In this document: positions 1-9,115 of the stretch, in pieces
How the letters are laid out: each line of letters begins with the position of its first letter
How positions within the stretch are numbered: position 1 is the first letter of the stretch
DNA from: an uncultured Clostridium sp.
GTDB lineage: Bacteria; Bacillota; Clostridia; TANB77; CAG-508
Length of the DNA stretch: 21,029 bases
Assembly (NCBI GenBank): GCA_900556455.1
Contig: USOV01000018.1
Location: 1 to 21,029 of the forward strand
Direction: 5' to 3'
Position numbers and translations under genes: made by a program
The notes under the pieces: model-generated
Told to the model about the DNA's origin: nothing
Database searches by the model: none
Seen by the model: only the letters and a program-made list of their open reading frames with translations

Positions 1-3000
1 GTTACCAATAGGTTAAATGAATACAAAAATACAAATGCAATTACAAAAGTATTTGAACTATCAAGAGCAAAAACAGAAGCGGAAAGCATTTATTTAGGTC
101 TTAAAGGAAAAGATATTGAAAAATATCAAAAAATGTTATCATTACTTTTATTCCAAAATCCAATGAAACATTTAGAAACAGATGTTGTTCCAAATCATGT
201 ATATTCACAAAGTGACTTATGGAAATTTGGAATATCAGGGGATTTACCAATACTTTTAGTTAAAATTAGAGATATAAATGAAAAATATATTCTAAAAGAT
301 GTTTTAAAAGCCTATGAATTTTTTAGAAGTAAAAATATCAAAATTGAATTAGTAATTTTAAATAGAGAAATTAATTCTTATGAACATTATTTAGAAAATG
401 AAATTGATGGCGAAATACAAAACAGGCAATTATTGTATTTGAAAAATATATTTGGCGGAATTTTTACAATAAATGAAAATGAACTAGAAAAAGAAGACTT
501 AGAATTATTAGAATTTAGAGCAAATTTAATTTTAGATGCAAGTTTAGGAAATGTTGAAACTCAGCTAAAAGACCTAGAAGAGGAATTTTTAAGCAGAAGA
601 CAGCAAAACAGTGTAAGAAATCCACTTTTACCATTAACAAATGATAACATAGAAACCTTAAATGAGGACTACATCAGCTTAAAATATTATAATGAATATG
701 GCGGATTTACTGAAGATGGATTAGAATATAAATTTAAAGTTTCTGATAATCAAAAACTTCCAACAGTATGGTCATTAATTTTAGCAAATCCAGAGTTCGG
801 AACATTAGTAACACAAAATTTAGGAGGATTTACTTGGTATAAAAATAGCAGATTAAACAGAATAACAGCTTGGAATAATACACCAAGTAGGGATATACCA
901 TCAGAAATAGTTTATTTGGAGAACCTAGATAATGGCAAAAAATGGAGCCTTTCAGAAAATATAAGCAACATCCAAGAATATCATATAACTTATGGATTTG
1001 GGTATGTAAAATTAAAAACTCTAAAAGATGAAATATTACATGAATTAGATACTTTTGTACCATTAGAAGATTCAGTAAAGATAAATATTTTAAGATTAAA
1101 AAATACTTCAAATGAGCAAAAAAATTTAAAAATAGTTTATTATATCAAACCAGTTTTAGGAGAAGATGAAATAAAGACTTCTGGGTTTATAAAAGTAGAG
1201 AAAAAGGGAAATTTCGTAATAGCAACCAATATGTATAAACAAGAGATGAAAGACGAAGAGGTCTTTGCTACAACTAATAAAAAAATAAATTCCTTTACAG
1301 GAGATAAAAATTTATTCCTTGGAAATATGGATCTAAAAAATCCCCAAAAGTGTCTAGGAAATACGAGTGGAATTTATAAGCAATCTTGTATCGCAATAGA
1401 AATAAATGTAACATTAGAAGCTTATGAAGCACAAGATATCTTATTAAACTTAGGAATAAAAAAAGAAAACGAACCTTTAAATGAAGATTATAGAGATACA
1501 AAAAAATGTGAAGATTTGTTAAAAAACACAAAAAAATATTGGTATGAATTATTAAATAAAGTTCATGTAAATACTCCAGTAGAATCTATGAATATTATGC
1601 TAAATGGTTGGTCTGCTTATCAAAGTATCGTTTCAAGACTATGGGCAAAATCAGGTTATTATCAATCTGGAGGAGCAATAGGCTTTAGGGACCAACTTCA
1701 AGATACCTTAGGAGTAAAATATATAGATGCAAGTTTAATGAAAAAACAAATATTAACTTCAGCAAAACACCAATTTATAGAAGGAGATGTAGAACATTGG
1801 TGGCACGAGGAAACTCGGAAGAGGAATAAGAACAAGGTTTTCGGATGATTTATTGTGGCTTGTATATGTAGTTTGCGAGTATATAGATTATACAGGAGAG
1901 ATTACTATATTAGATGAGGAAATTCCATATTTGGCAGGAGAAATTTTACCAGAAGGAATTGATGAAAAATATGATAAATATGAAATATCAGATGTAAAAG
2001 AACCAATATACAATCACTGTATAAGAGCAATAGAAAAATCTTTAGATTTTGGGGAAAATGGTTTACCAAAAATAGGAAGCGGAGACTGGAATGATGGTTT
2101 AAATACAGTAGGAAATAATAAAAAAGGTGAAAGTGTATGGCTAGGATTTTTCCTTTATAATATATTAGATAGATTTACTAAAATTTGTGGAATAAAAAAA
2201 GATGATAAAAGGATAAAGGAATATGAGGAAGTAAAACAAAAATTAAAAAAAGCATTAAACACTAATGGTTGGGATGGTAGATGGTTTAGAAGAGCATATA
2301 TGGATAATGGCGACCCAATAGGAAGTGTAGAAAATGAAGAGTGCAGAATAGATAGCATATCTCAAAGTTGGGGCGTAATTTCAGGTGCAGCAGACAACGA
2401 TAAAAAATATATTGCAATGGAAAGTTTAGAAAATTTATTAATAGACAAAGAAAATGGTTTAATAAAATTATTAGACCCACCATTTGAAAAAACTAAAATA
2501 GAACCAGGATATATAAAGGCATATCTCCCAGGAGTAAGAGAAAATGGAGGACAATACACACATGCAGCAATGTGGGCAATTTTGGCATTTACAAAACTAG
2601 GTTTTGGAGATAAAGCAGTAGAATATTACACAATGATAAATCCAATAGAACACTCAAGAACAAAAGATTCTGCAAAAAAATACAAAGTAGAGCCATATGT
2701 AATACCTGCTGATATATATGAAGCAAAAGGATTAGAAGGAAGAGGAGGATGGACATGGTATACAGGTTCATCAAGTTGGTTTTGTAAAATAGGGTTAGAA
2801 AATATTTTAGGATTAAATATAGAAAATGGAGTATTAAGAATAAATCCTTGTATACCAAAAGACTGGAAAGAATATAGCATAAGATATAAGTTCGGAAACA
2901 GTATTTATAATATAAAAGTAAAGAATCCAGAAGAAAAAAACACAGGAGTAAAAGAAATGCTATTGAATGGGAAAGAAATAAAAGATTTACAAATAAAATT

Positions 3001-3043
3001 AGTAGATGATGGAAACATAAATGAGATAGAAGTGATTATGTAA
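1..3043 (+). CDS. GH94 / cyclic beta-1,2-glucan synthase-like protein, C-terminal part, +1 shift at CGGA
   Basis: The frame is open from base 1, so the gene starts upstream; about 1013 residues are visible. The sequence matches the GH94 (old GT36) C-terminal region of NdvB-like cyclic beta-1,2-glucan synthases and 1,2-beta-oligoglucan phosphorylases: SQSDLWKFGISGDLPILL, a beta-sandwich region, then the (alpha/alpha)6 barrel with [16 protein letters not shown] and GSGDWNDGLN (about 2075-2104), which should carry the catalytic acid. In GH94 such domains cleave or trim beta-1,2-glucans by phosphorolysis; an upstream glycosyltransferase domain is expected but not seen. The zero frame ends at 1848, 11 codons after an in-frame CGG (1816-1818). 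Skipping that C gives [21 protein letters not shown], the conserved family motif, and the frame then runs to TAA at 3041-3043. I therefore annotate one gene, not two. The barrel core lies after the shift, so activity needs it. Family certain; exact glucan substrate uncertain. Confidence 0.88.
1816..1819 (+). other. CGGA four-base decoding / +1 frameshift site in the GH94 gene
   Basis: Codons read GAG GAA ACT then CGG in frame. Reading CGGA as one Gly gives [11 protein letters not shown], the near-invariant GH94 motif; reading CGG as Arg gives a 10-residue nonsense tail and TGA. The preceding codon ACT could not re-pair well as CTC, which argues against simple P-site slippage. The amino acid at this position is strongly constrained to Gly in the family. 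Confidence 0.8.
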
Positions 3044-3044
3044 G

Positions 3045-3075
3045 AAAAGCTGCCGCAATTTTTGGCAGCTTTTTA
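3045..3075 (+). terminator. Rho-independent terminator after the GH94 gene
   Basis: Perfect 10-bp stem AAAAGCTGCC / GGCAGCTTTT with a 9-nt loop, ending in a T-run, starting one base after the stop codon. Confidence 0.9.
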
Positions 3076-3080
3076 CATAA

Positions 3081-3136
3081 TTGTCATAAAAATGTAATGC
3101 GCCTGTAACACAAAAAATGTAGATAAATGTTATAAT
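3081..3136 (+). promoter_or_regulatory. Pho-box-like triple repeat and promoter of the Cys-rich surface protein
   Basis: TTGTCATAAAA, ATGTAATGCGC and CTGTAACACAA are three direct repeats whose TGT cores sit at 3082, 3093 and 3104, exactly 11 bp apart. This is the layout of PhoB/PhoP Pho boxes (7-bp repeats of the CTGTCAT type with 4-bp spacers). A perfect -10, TATAAT, lies at 3131-3136. There is no good -35 at the normal spacing (3108-3113 reads ACACAA), as expected when an activator bound to the repeats replaces it. A nearly identical array precedes the PhoB-type gene at 6086. Binding is inferred. Confidence 0.65.
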
Positions 3137-3180
3137 AAATGCATATAAAGAAGTAAACTAATGAAAGGAATGTTAAAAAA

Positions 3181-6042
3181 ATGAATTTAATTGAGAGAAG
3201 AAAAAGAAAATTAATTATTTTTACAATTTTATGCATATTAGTATTTGCATTATTTATAGGGGTTCTTGTTAGAAATGGTAAAGTTGCAGCAGCAACTTGC
3301 CCAGCATGTACATCACACCCTACGCTTTCTGCAGCTACATGTGAGAAACCAGCAACATGTCCATACTGTGGATACCAGACGGGTTCAGCATTAGGGCATA
3401 CTCCTGGAAGCCCAACATGTACAGAAGCTGGAAAATGTACAAGATGTGGCAAAGCCGTAGGTAAGGCAGCATTAGGACATCAGTACACATATACTTCTTT
3501 TGGAGCAGGTCAACACAGAATGACTTGTAGTAGATGTGGAACTAATATATCTGGTACAACTGAAGGTTGTACATATGACGCTAATGGGTCATGTACAAAG
3601 TGCGGATATACAAAAGCAAGTAGTTCAGGGTCAACTTGTGAACATAATTATAATAAATGGGTTTCTAAAGGATCTGATATGCATAGCCATGTTTGTAGTA
3701 AATGTGGAGGTACAGAACCTGGTTCATATGAAACGTGTACATTCGAAAATGGGGCATGTACAAAATGTGGAAACCAAAAAGCTGCAACTTGCAATCATAG
3801 CTACACTGCATTTAAATCTATTGGATCAGGTATGCACCGAAGAATTTGCGCAATTTGTGGAAACGAGTCAAGCGACACTGAAGCGTGTACATTTGAAGGT
3901 GCAACATGTGCAAGACAAGGAACATGTAGCAAATGTGGTGCAACAGGTTTTGCATCAGCAGGTCATAACTATACTACATTTAAATCTATTGGAGGAGGTA
4001 GGCACCAAAAAGCTTGTGCAAACTGCGGAAGCCTAGAAGAGGGTACAGCTGAATCATGTATATTCCAAGGTGCAACATGTACAAAACAAGGAACATGTAG
4101 CAAATGCGGTGCAACAGGTGTTTCACCAACAGCACATAGCAATACTGCATTTAAATCTATTGGAGCGGGTATGCATCAAAGAATTTGTGCATACTGCGAA
4201 AATCCAGTACCTGGTACCGCTGAAGCGTGTACGTTCCAAGGTGCAACATGTACAAAACGAGGAACATGTAGCCAATGTGGTACTACAGGTGGTCCACTAG
4301 GATCTCATGACAATACTGCATTTAAATCTATTGGAGTAGGTATGCATAAAAGAGTTTGCGCAAACTGTGGAAACGAGACCGGCGACGTAGAAGCTTGTAC
4401 AGCTAGCACAACGGCAACGTGTACAAAACAAGGAAAATGTAACAAATGCGGTGTAACAATAAACGCTTTGGGACATAACTGGGGTTCATGGAAAAAAGAT
4501 AGCTCTGGGCACAGAGCAACTTGCTCAAGATGTAACAGTATGCTAAATGGTCCACATTCATTTACTCCGGCAACTTGTAATAAACCCGAGATATGTGAGA
4601 TTTGTGGTTTCGAGGGAGCTATATTAGTTAATGCACATACAGGAGGCACTCATGAAAATGGTGGAAAATGTGAAGTTTGTGGAGAATCATATCAAGTACA
4701 TGTTCCAGCTATAGAGTGGAAAATTGAGTATAATGGAGATGGAACACATAAGAGTTTCATGAAGTGTTCATTCCCTGACTGTGAAGTTGATACTGTTATT
4801 ACCAAAAATTGCTCTGGAGGAACTCATGACAATGGTGGAAACTGTACAGCCTGCGGAGGAACATATCAAGATCATTCTTACAAGATAGAATGTAAACCAT
4901 ACGATAGTACAATACATAGATTTGACACAGTTTGCTCATATCCAGGTTGCAACGTGAGCACGAAAAAAAGAGCAGAGGAACACTCTGGGGGAACTCATGC
5001 TAATGGAGGAAGATGTACAGTTTGTGCATACAAATATCAAGACCATGATGGTGGCAAACCAGTAGGGTATAAGATTTCAGCAACTGGTCATACTAAAACG
5101 TATACTTGCAGATTTCCGGGGTGCGGACAAACATTTTATGGACAAGAAGAAAGCCATATCGTAAGTAAATATGTAGACAACAGTAATGGAACACATAGCG
5201 ATGTTTGCACGGTCTGTGGATATACAGTTAAACAAGAACATACCTACGGTGATGCAGTAGCTTCGAGATATACGAGAAGAGTAGCAAGCAATAATGCGAA
5301 ACCATATGTATTATTACTTGCAACTGAAACTGAAGATACAGCTTGTACAGCTTGCGGAGCTCTTAAATCAGCTGAAAATAATGGCTGTGAACATTCATAT
5401 GTAGAAAAAAGTGATGAAACTCAACATTGGGAAGAATGCTCAATTTGTGGATATTTTAAAAAAGGCAGCTTAAAAGACCATGAATTTACATACAAAGATA
5501 ATGGGGATGGAACACATAGTGGCACTTGTAAAGTATGTAAATATGAATATAAAGAGGAACATAATTATGAAGACGGAAAGTGTAACAAATGTAGTACTTC
5601 TGTAGAAAACTGTGAACACGAATACATAGTAAAAAATGATGAAACAAACCACTGGGTACAATGTTCAAAATGTAATGATAAAAGAACAGTTGAGGAACAT
5701 ACATTTGAAACTTATACTAATGATGATGGTACAGAGACTAAAAAATGTACAGTATGTGATTACAAAATAGACAATAATAGTGGAAATGAAGACAATAAAA
5801 ATAATGATAACAAAAATGATGACAACAAGAATAATGAAGATAATAATGATGCAAATAACAATGAAAATAAAAATGAAGAAAAAGGAAATAAGGATAATGA
5901 AAATAAAAAAGACAATACAATAACAAACACAATTTTCCCAAAAACAGGAGCATCAAAAGTTGTAATAACAGTAATTACAGTATTAGGCATTTTATTAGGA
6001 CTTACAACGTTTAAATTAAAAAAATACAAAGGAATTAAATAA
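3181..6042 (+). CDS. Secreted Cys-rich CxxC-repeat surface protein with FPKTG sorting signal
   Basis: 953 residues, not a family I can name. It starts with a positively charged segment and a hydrophobic segment (about residues 10-30), a signal peptide or N-terminal anchor ending near KVAAA. The body holds 27 CxxC pairs, mostly CxxCG, plus three CxxxxC motifs, with many His residues between them, like strings of small zinc-ribbon or knuckle modules. Repeats include (T)AFKSIGxGMH (about 56 residues, four copies) and GGTHxNGGxC with a following Y-Q-x-H (three copies). A low-complexity Asn/Asp/Lys/Glu linker (about 860-915) leads to FPKTG, a hydrophobic helix and a Lys-rich tail, a variant LPxTG sortase signal. 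The many Cys pairs could bind Zn or other metals outside the cell, or form disulfides. SD-like AAAGGA lies 11 nt before the ATG. The Pho-box promoter suggests phosphate-starvation control. Function unknown. Confidence 0.85.
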   Translation: MNLIERRKRKLIIFTILCILVFALFIGVLVRNGKVAAATCPACTSHPTLSAATCEKPATCPYCGYQTGSALGHTPGSPTCTEAGKCTRCGKAVGKAALGHQYTYTSFGAGQHRMTCSRCGTNISGTTEGCTYDANGSCTKCGYTKASSSGSTCEHNYNKWVSKGSDMHSHVCSKCGGTEPGSYETCTFENGACTKCGNQKAATCNHSYTAFKSIGSGMHRRICAICGNESSDTEACTFEGATCARQGTCSKCGATGFASAGHNYTTFKSIGGGRHQKACANCGSLEEGTAESCIFQGATCTKQGTCSKCGATGVSPTAHSNTAFKSIGAGMHQRICAYCENPVPGTAEACTFQGATCTKRGTCSQCGTTGGPLGSHDNTAFKSIGVGMHKRVCANCGNETGDVEACTASTTATCTKQGKCNKCGVTINALGHNWGSWKKDSSGHRATCSRCNSMLNGPHSFTPATCNKPEICEICGFEGAILVNAHTGGTHENGGKCEVCGESYQVHVPAIEWKIEYNGDGTHKSFMKCSFPDCEVDTVITKNCSGGTHDNGGNCTACGGTYQDHSYKIECKPYDSTIHRFDTVCSYPGCNVSTKKRAEEHSGGTHANGGRCTVCAYKYQDHDGGKPVGYKISATGHTKTYTCRFPGCGQTFYGQEESHIVSKYVDNSNGTHSDVCTVCGYTVKQEHTYGDAVASRYTRRVASNNAKPYVLLLATETEDTACTACGALKSAENNGCEHSYVEKSDETQHWEECSICGYFKKGSLKDHEFTYKDNGDGTHSGTCKVCKYEYKEEHNYEDGKCNKCSTSVENCEHEYIVKNDETNHWVQCSKCNDKRTVEEHTFETYTNDDGTETKKCTVCDYKIDNNSGNEDNKNNDNKNDDNKNNEDNNDANNNENKNEEKGNKDNENKKDNTITNTIFPKTGASKVVITVITVLGILLGLTTFKLKKYKGIK
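3790..4470 (+). repeat. Intragenic tandem repeats of 168-171 bp in the Cys-rich protein
   Basis: The 10-mer TTTAAATCTA recurs at 3811, 3979, 4150 and 4321 (steps of 168, 171 and 171 bp). Each unit encodes about 56-57 residues: AFKSIGxGMH, CAxCG, an acidic stretch, CTFxGATCT, CSKCGATG. Copies are similar at DNA level, for example GGTGCAACATGTACAAAAC, which suggests recent duplication and possible copy-number variation. Confidence 0.85.
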
Positions 6043-6049
6043 GAAACAA

Positions 6050-6079
6050 AAGGCAATCACATTTGGTGATTGCCTTTTT
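6050..6079 (+). terminator. Rho-independent terminator after the Cys-rich protein gene
   Basis: Perfect 11-bp stem AAGGCAATCAC / GTGATTGCCTT with a 5-nt loop, followed by TTT, seven bases after the stop codon. Confidence 0.92.
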
Positions 6080-6084
6080 CATGT

Positions 6085-6149
6085 ATGTTACAAAAATGTA
6101 ATAAAATTGTCACAAAAAACTTGTATAAATTTCTCTAATGTGATATAAA
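6085..6149 (+). promoter_or_regulatory. Pho-box-like triple repeat and promoter of the phoB-phoR pair
   Basis: TGT cores at 6086, 6097 and 6108 are again exactly 11 bp apart: TGTTACAAAAA, TGTAATAAAAT, TGTCACAAAAA. The first 17 bases match the 3082 array at 15 of 17 positions. Possible -10 elements are TCTAAT (6134), TATAAA (6124) and TATAAA (6144); the first best reproduces the repeat-to-(-10) spacing seen upstream of the Cys-rich gene. Autoregulation by the encoded PhoB-like regulator is the simplest reading. Confidence 0.65.
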
Positions 6150-6200
6150 TTATCGTATAAGATAAAAAGTTTCGAAAAAAAGAAAGGGGAACTTTCACAA

Positions 6201-6923
6201 ATGGAGAATCTTGAAAATAAAAAAACAATATTAATTGTTGATGATGAAAAACCTATTGTTGATATTTTAGTATATAATTTACAAAAAGAAGGGTATAATA
6301 CATTAGAGGCAAATGATGGTATGGAAGCAGTTGATGTAGCTTTAGCTAAAAAACCAGATTTAATTTTATTAGATATAATGCTTCCAAAAATGGATGGATT
6401 AACAGTATGCAAAAAGATAAAAGCATCTTTAAATGTTCCAATTCTAATGCTTACAGCAAAAGATGAAGAAATAGATAAAATCTTAGGACTAGAATTAGGG
6501 GCAGATGACTATATTACAAAACCATTTAGTGTAAGGGAACTTATGGCAAGAATAAAAGCAAACTTAAGAAAACAGGAAGTAAACTTAGTTTCACAAGAAG
6601 AAAAAGAAAAAATTGAAACTAAAAAAATAGTAGTAGGAAGATTAACATTAGACTTAGATAAATTTGAAGCTCAAATAGATGGAAAAAACATAGATTTAAC
6701 TTTAAGAGAATTTGAAGTATTAAAATTTTTAGCTATGCAACAAGGACAAGTAGTAACTAGAGAGTTATTACTAGAAAAAGTATGGGGCTATGAATATTAT
6801 GGAGATATAAGAACAGTTGATGTAACAGTAAGAAGAATAAGAGGAAAAATAGAAAAAGACACAGCAAATCCAGATATCTTAGTAACAAAAAGAGGAGTTG
6901 GCTATTATATAAAAACAGAATAA
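6201..6923 (+). CDS. phoB: PhoB/PhoP-type response regulator (OmpR family)
   Basis: 240 residues, usual length for the family. The receiver domain (residues 9-120) has the acidic pair D14-D15, the phospho-acceptor D58 in LLDIMLP, T85 and K107 in YITKPF. The C-terminal winged helix (about 143-238) ends with the typical EKVWGYEYYGDIRTVDV, VRRIRGKIE and TKRGVGYYI. It is a transcription factor activated by phosphorylation from the kinase encoded next. SD AAAGGGG lies ahead of the ATG. The 11-bp direct repeats in its own promoter fit PhoB/PhoP binding sites, which is the main reason for the Pho assignment; protein sequence alone would also allow a WalR/YycF-like role. Confidence 0.85.
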   Translation: MENLENKKTILIVDDEKPIVDILVYNLQKEGYNTLEANDGMEAVDVALAKKPDLILLDIMLPKMDGLTVCKKIKASLNVPILMLTAKDEEIDKILGLELGADDYITKPFSVRELMARIKANLRKQEVNLVSQEEKEKIETKKIVVGRLTLDLDKFEAQIDGKNIDLTLREFEVLKFLAMQQGQVVTRELLLEKVWGYEYYGDIRTVDVTVRRIRGKIEKDTANPDILVTKRGVGYYIKTE

Positions 6924-6943
6924 AAAATAAAAAAATATTAGGG

Positions 6944-6967
6944 TAGGGTTCGGCATGCCGAACCCTA
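6944..6967. repeat. Perfect 24-bp palindrome between phoB and phoR
   Basis: TAGGGTTCGGCA is followed directly by its exact reverse complement TGCCGAACCCTA. It is strikingly GC-rich for this genome and is the only structure in the 61-bp phoB-phoR gap. It lacks a T-run, so it is a weak terminator at best; it could reduce or stabilise the phoR part of the transcript or bind a dimeric protein. Confidence 0.8.
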
Positions 6968-6984
6968 TTAAATAGGAGAAGAAA

Positions 6985-8393
6985 ATGATAAAAAGTACAC
7001 AAATAAAAATAATTTTAATAATAGTTCTACTTGCAGTCATAATGTTTGGGTCATTTGGCATTTTTGCTATTGTAAGACTAGAAAATTTACAAGCACTTAT
7101 AGTGGAAAAAGATATATTAGTTCAAGAAATAGCTAATTTTAAAATAGTTCTAGCAATTTTAGTAGTGGCTTTTTTGTTAATATCTTTAGTAACAATTTGG
7201 TTTACAAAGAAAATAGTAGATAAACCCATATTAAAACTAATTCAAAGTGCAAAACAAATAGACCAAACATTTACAGAAAATGCAAAAAATGATATAGATG
7301 AGTTAACAAATGCATTTGATGCCGTAAACTCTGGACTAAAAGAGAATTTTAATGAAGTAATAAGACAAAAGAAACAAATGGAAACAATTTTACGTTATAT
7401 GAATGATGGTATAGTAGCATTTAATATGAAAGGGAAAATAATACATATAAATCCTGCAGCAAAAAATTTGTTAAATATTACTGAAAAAGAAAAAACTTTT
7501 GAGGAAATATTCAATAAACTAGATGAAGAAATAAATATGGAAAAATTAATTTACTTAGATGACTGGACAAGTACTGAAAAAATAGTAAATATTGGAGATA
7601 AATACTTAAAACTATTTTTTGCACCATATAAAGATGAAAATGAAAGACCATCTGGAATAATAGTACTAGTACAAGATATAACTGAACACGTAAAGCTAGA
7701 TAATATGAGAAAAGAATTTATAGCAGACGTGTCACATGAATTAAAAACACCACTTACATCTATAATGGGTTATGCAGAAACACTTTCAGAAATGGATTAT
7801 GATAAGGAAATTCAAGACAAATTTTTAAATGTAATAACAACTGAAGCTGTAAGAATGACTAAACTTGTAAATGACTTATTAACACTTTCAAAACATGATG
7901 ATGCAAATACAAAATGGGAAAAAACAGAATTTGATTTAGGTGAATTAGTAAAAAAATGCCAAGAATATTTGCAAATAGAAATGGATAAGAAAAAACAAAA
8001 AGTGGAATGTTTTGTAACAGCAAATGTACCACATGTATATGCAGATAAAGATGGTATAGAAAGGGTAGTATTAAATATACTATCAAATAGTGTAAAATAC
8101 ACACGGAAACCGGTGGAACAATAAAAATATATGTAGGATTTGTATATAATGATGCATATATAAAAGTAATTGATAGTGGAGTAGGAATTCCAGAAAAAGA
8201 CCTTGATAGAATATTTGAAAGATTTTATAGAGTAGATAAGGCAAGATCAAGAGAATTAGGAGGAACAGGCCTAGGATTATCAATTGCAAAAGAAATATTG
8301 GACAAAAATGGCGGAAGAATAGATATAAAAAGTGTAGTTGGCAAAGGAACAGAGGTTGTTATAACAATACCAACAGTAAACGAAAAAGAATAA
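6985..8393 (+). CDS. phoR: PhoR-type sensor histidine kinase, two +1 shifts at CGGA and CGGT
   Basis: Full product 468 residues if both shifts occur. Order: two membrane helices (about 8-29 and 54-73), HAMP (74-120), a PAS domain (about 125-230, MNDGIVAFN), HisKA with H251 in DVSHELKTPLTS, and HATPase. The N box NILSNSVKYT lies just before the shifts; the G1 box DSGVGIP, F box FERFYR and G2 box GGTGLGLS lie after them in another frame, ending at TAA 8391-8393. The zero frame stops at 8124 and would give a 379-residue protein with no ATP-binding lid. Reading CGGA (8104) and CGGT (8111) as Gly gives KYTGNGGTIKI, a natural join. One missing C (PETGG) would also restore the frame and is the competing explanation. 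It should phosphorylate the adjacent PhoB-like regulator. Confidence 0.87.
8104..8114 (+). other. Tandem CGGA and CGGT four-base decoding sites in phoR
   Basis: Reading ACA CGGA AAC CGGT GGA ACA gives T-G-N-G-G-T and moves the frame by +2, matching the frame of the rest of the kinase domain. The zero frame (ACA CGG AAA CCG GTG GAA CAA TAA) terminates seven codons later. The two sites are separated by a single AAC codon. Confidence 0.68.
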
Positions 8394-8412
8394 TAAAAAT
8401 TTTATATTTTAA

Positions 8413-8441
8413 TTGTAAAATCTTAAATACTAATGTATAAT
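8413..8441 (+). promoter_or_regulatory. Promoter of the lepB-holB-ricT operon
   Basis: TTGTAA (8413-8418), a 17-bp spacer and a perfect TATAAT (8436-8441), 24 bases before the lepB start. Confidence 0.7.
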
Positions 8442-8464
8442 TATTAGAAGAAAAGAGGTTACAT

Positions 8465-9112
8465 ATGGGAGAAAGAGTTGTAATTAAAGAGATACTAGAA
8501 TGGGGTTACTGTATAATAATTGCTGTAGTTTTAGCTTTGCTGGTAAGATATTATATAGGAACACCAACAATAGTACAACAACAATCAATGCAAACAACTT
8601 TCATGCCAGGAGATAGATTAATTTTAAGTAGAATAACAAAAACTGCAAAAGGCACATATGAAAGAGGAGATATAGTAACATTTGAAGCACCAAGTGCAAC
8701 AATTGTAGCTGCAGCAAATGTAAATTTTGATTATCCAGTAGCAATTTATGAAAATGAACCAAAAGGGTTATGGAGTAAATTTGTTTACTATATTTTAGAA
8801 TTAAATAAAACAAGCTATATAAAAAGAGTAATAGGAATAGCGGGAGACCATATAGAAATAAAAAATGGTAAAGTATACTTAAATGAACAAGAAATAAAAG
8901 AAGAATACTTAAATGAAGGCGTAACAACAAATATGGGGCAATATGGAGTATTTTCAGACATAGTAGTGCCAGAAGGTTATGTATTTGTAATGGGAGATAA
9001 TAGAGACCACAGTACTGATAGTAGGTGTTTTGGTTGTATACCAGTATCGAAAATAGAAGGCAAGGTATGGATAAGATTTTGGCCTTTTTCTAAATTTGGA
9101 AAAGTGGAGTAG
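8465..9112 (+). CDS. lepB: Signal peptidase I
   Basis: 215 residues. It cleaves signal peptides from exported proteins at the outer face of the membrane. One N-terminal membrane anchor (about residues 11-31) is followed by the nucleophile S41 in QQSMQTTF, the general-base K120 in YIKRVIG, and MGDNRDHSTDSR near the C terminus, the standard S26 boxes. Between the Ser and Lys boxes there is an extra stretch of about 30 residues (VNFDYPVAIYENEPKGLW) not usual in short Gram-positive enzymes. First gene of a tight operon; holB follows after three bases. Clostridial genomes often have several paralogues, so this need not be the only one. Confidence 0.93.
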   Translation: MGERVVIKEILEWGYCIIIAVVLALLVRYYIGTPTIVQQQSMQTTFMPGDRLILSRITKTAKGTYERGDIVTFEAPSATIVAAANVNFDYPVAIYENEPKGLWSKFVYYILELNKTSYIKRVIGIAGDHIEIKNGKVYLNEQEIKEEYLNEGVTTNMGQYGVFSDIVVPEGYVFVMGDNRDHSTDSRCFGCIPVSKIEGKVWIRFWPFSKFGKVE

Positions 9113-9115
9113 ATA

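Noticed and set aside
1853..3043. Separate gene starting at a TTG codon after the GH94 break
   Set aside because: The start has no ribosome binding site and lies in the middle of the GH94 motif FSDDLLWL; homology runs straight through the CGGA site.
3084..3452. Minus-strand open frames such as 3084-3452 and 9983-11077
   Set aside because: They are antisense shadows of well-supported + strand genes, with low-complexity products and no ribosome sites.
8101..8124. Simple one-base deletion in phoR (KYTPETGGT)
   Set aside because: It restores the frame just as well, but the two-CGGN reading uses the same rule as three other genes and gives an acceptable KYTGNGGT. Kept as the competing explanation.
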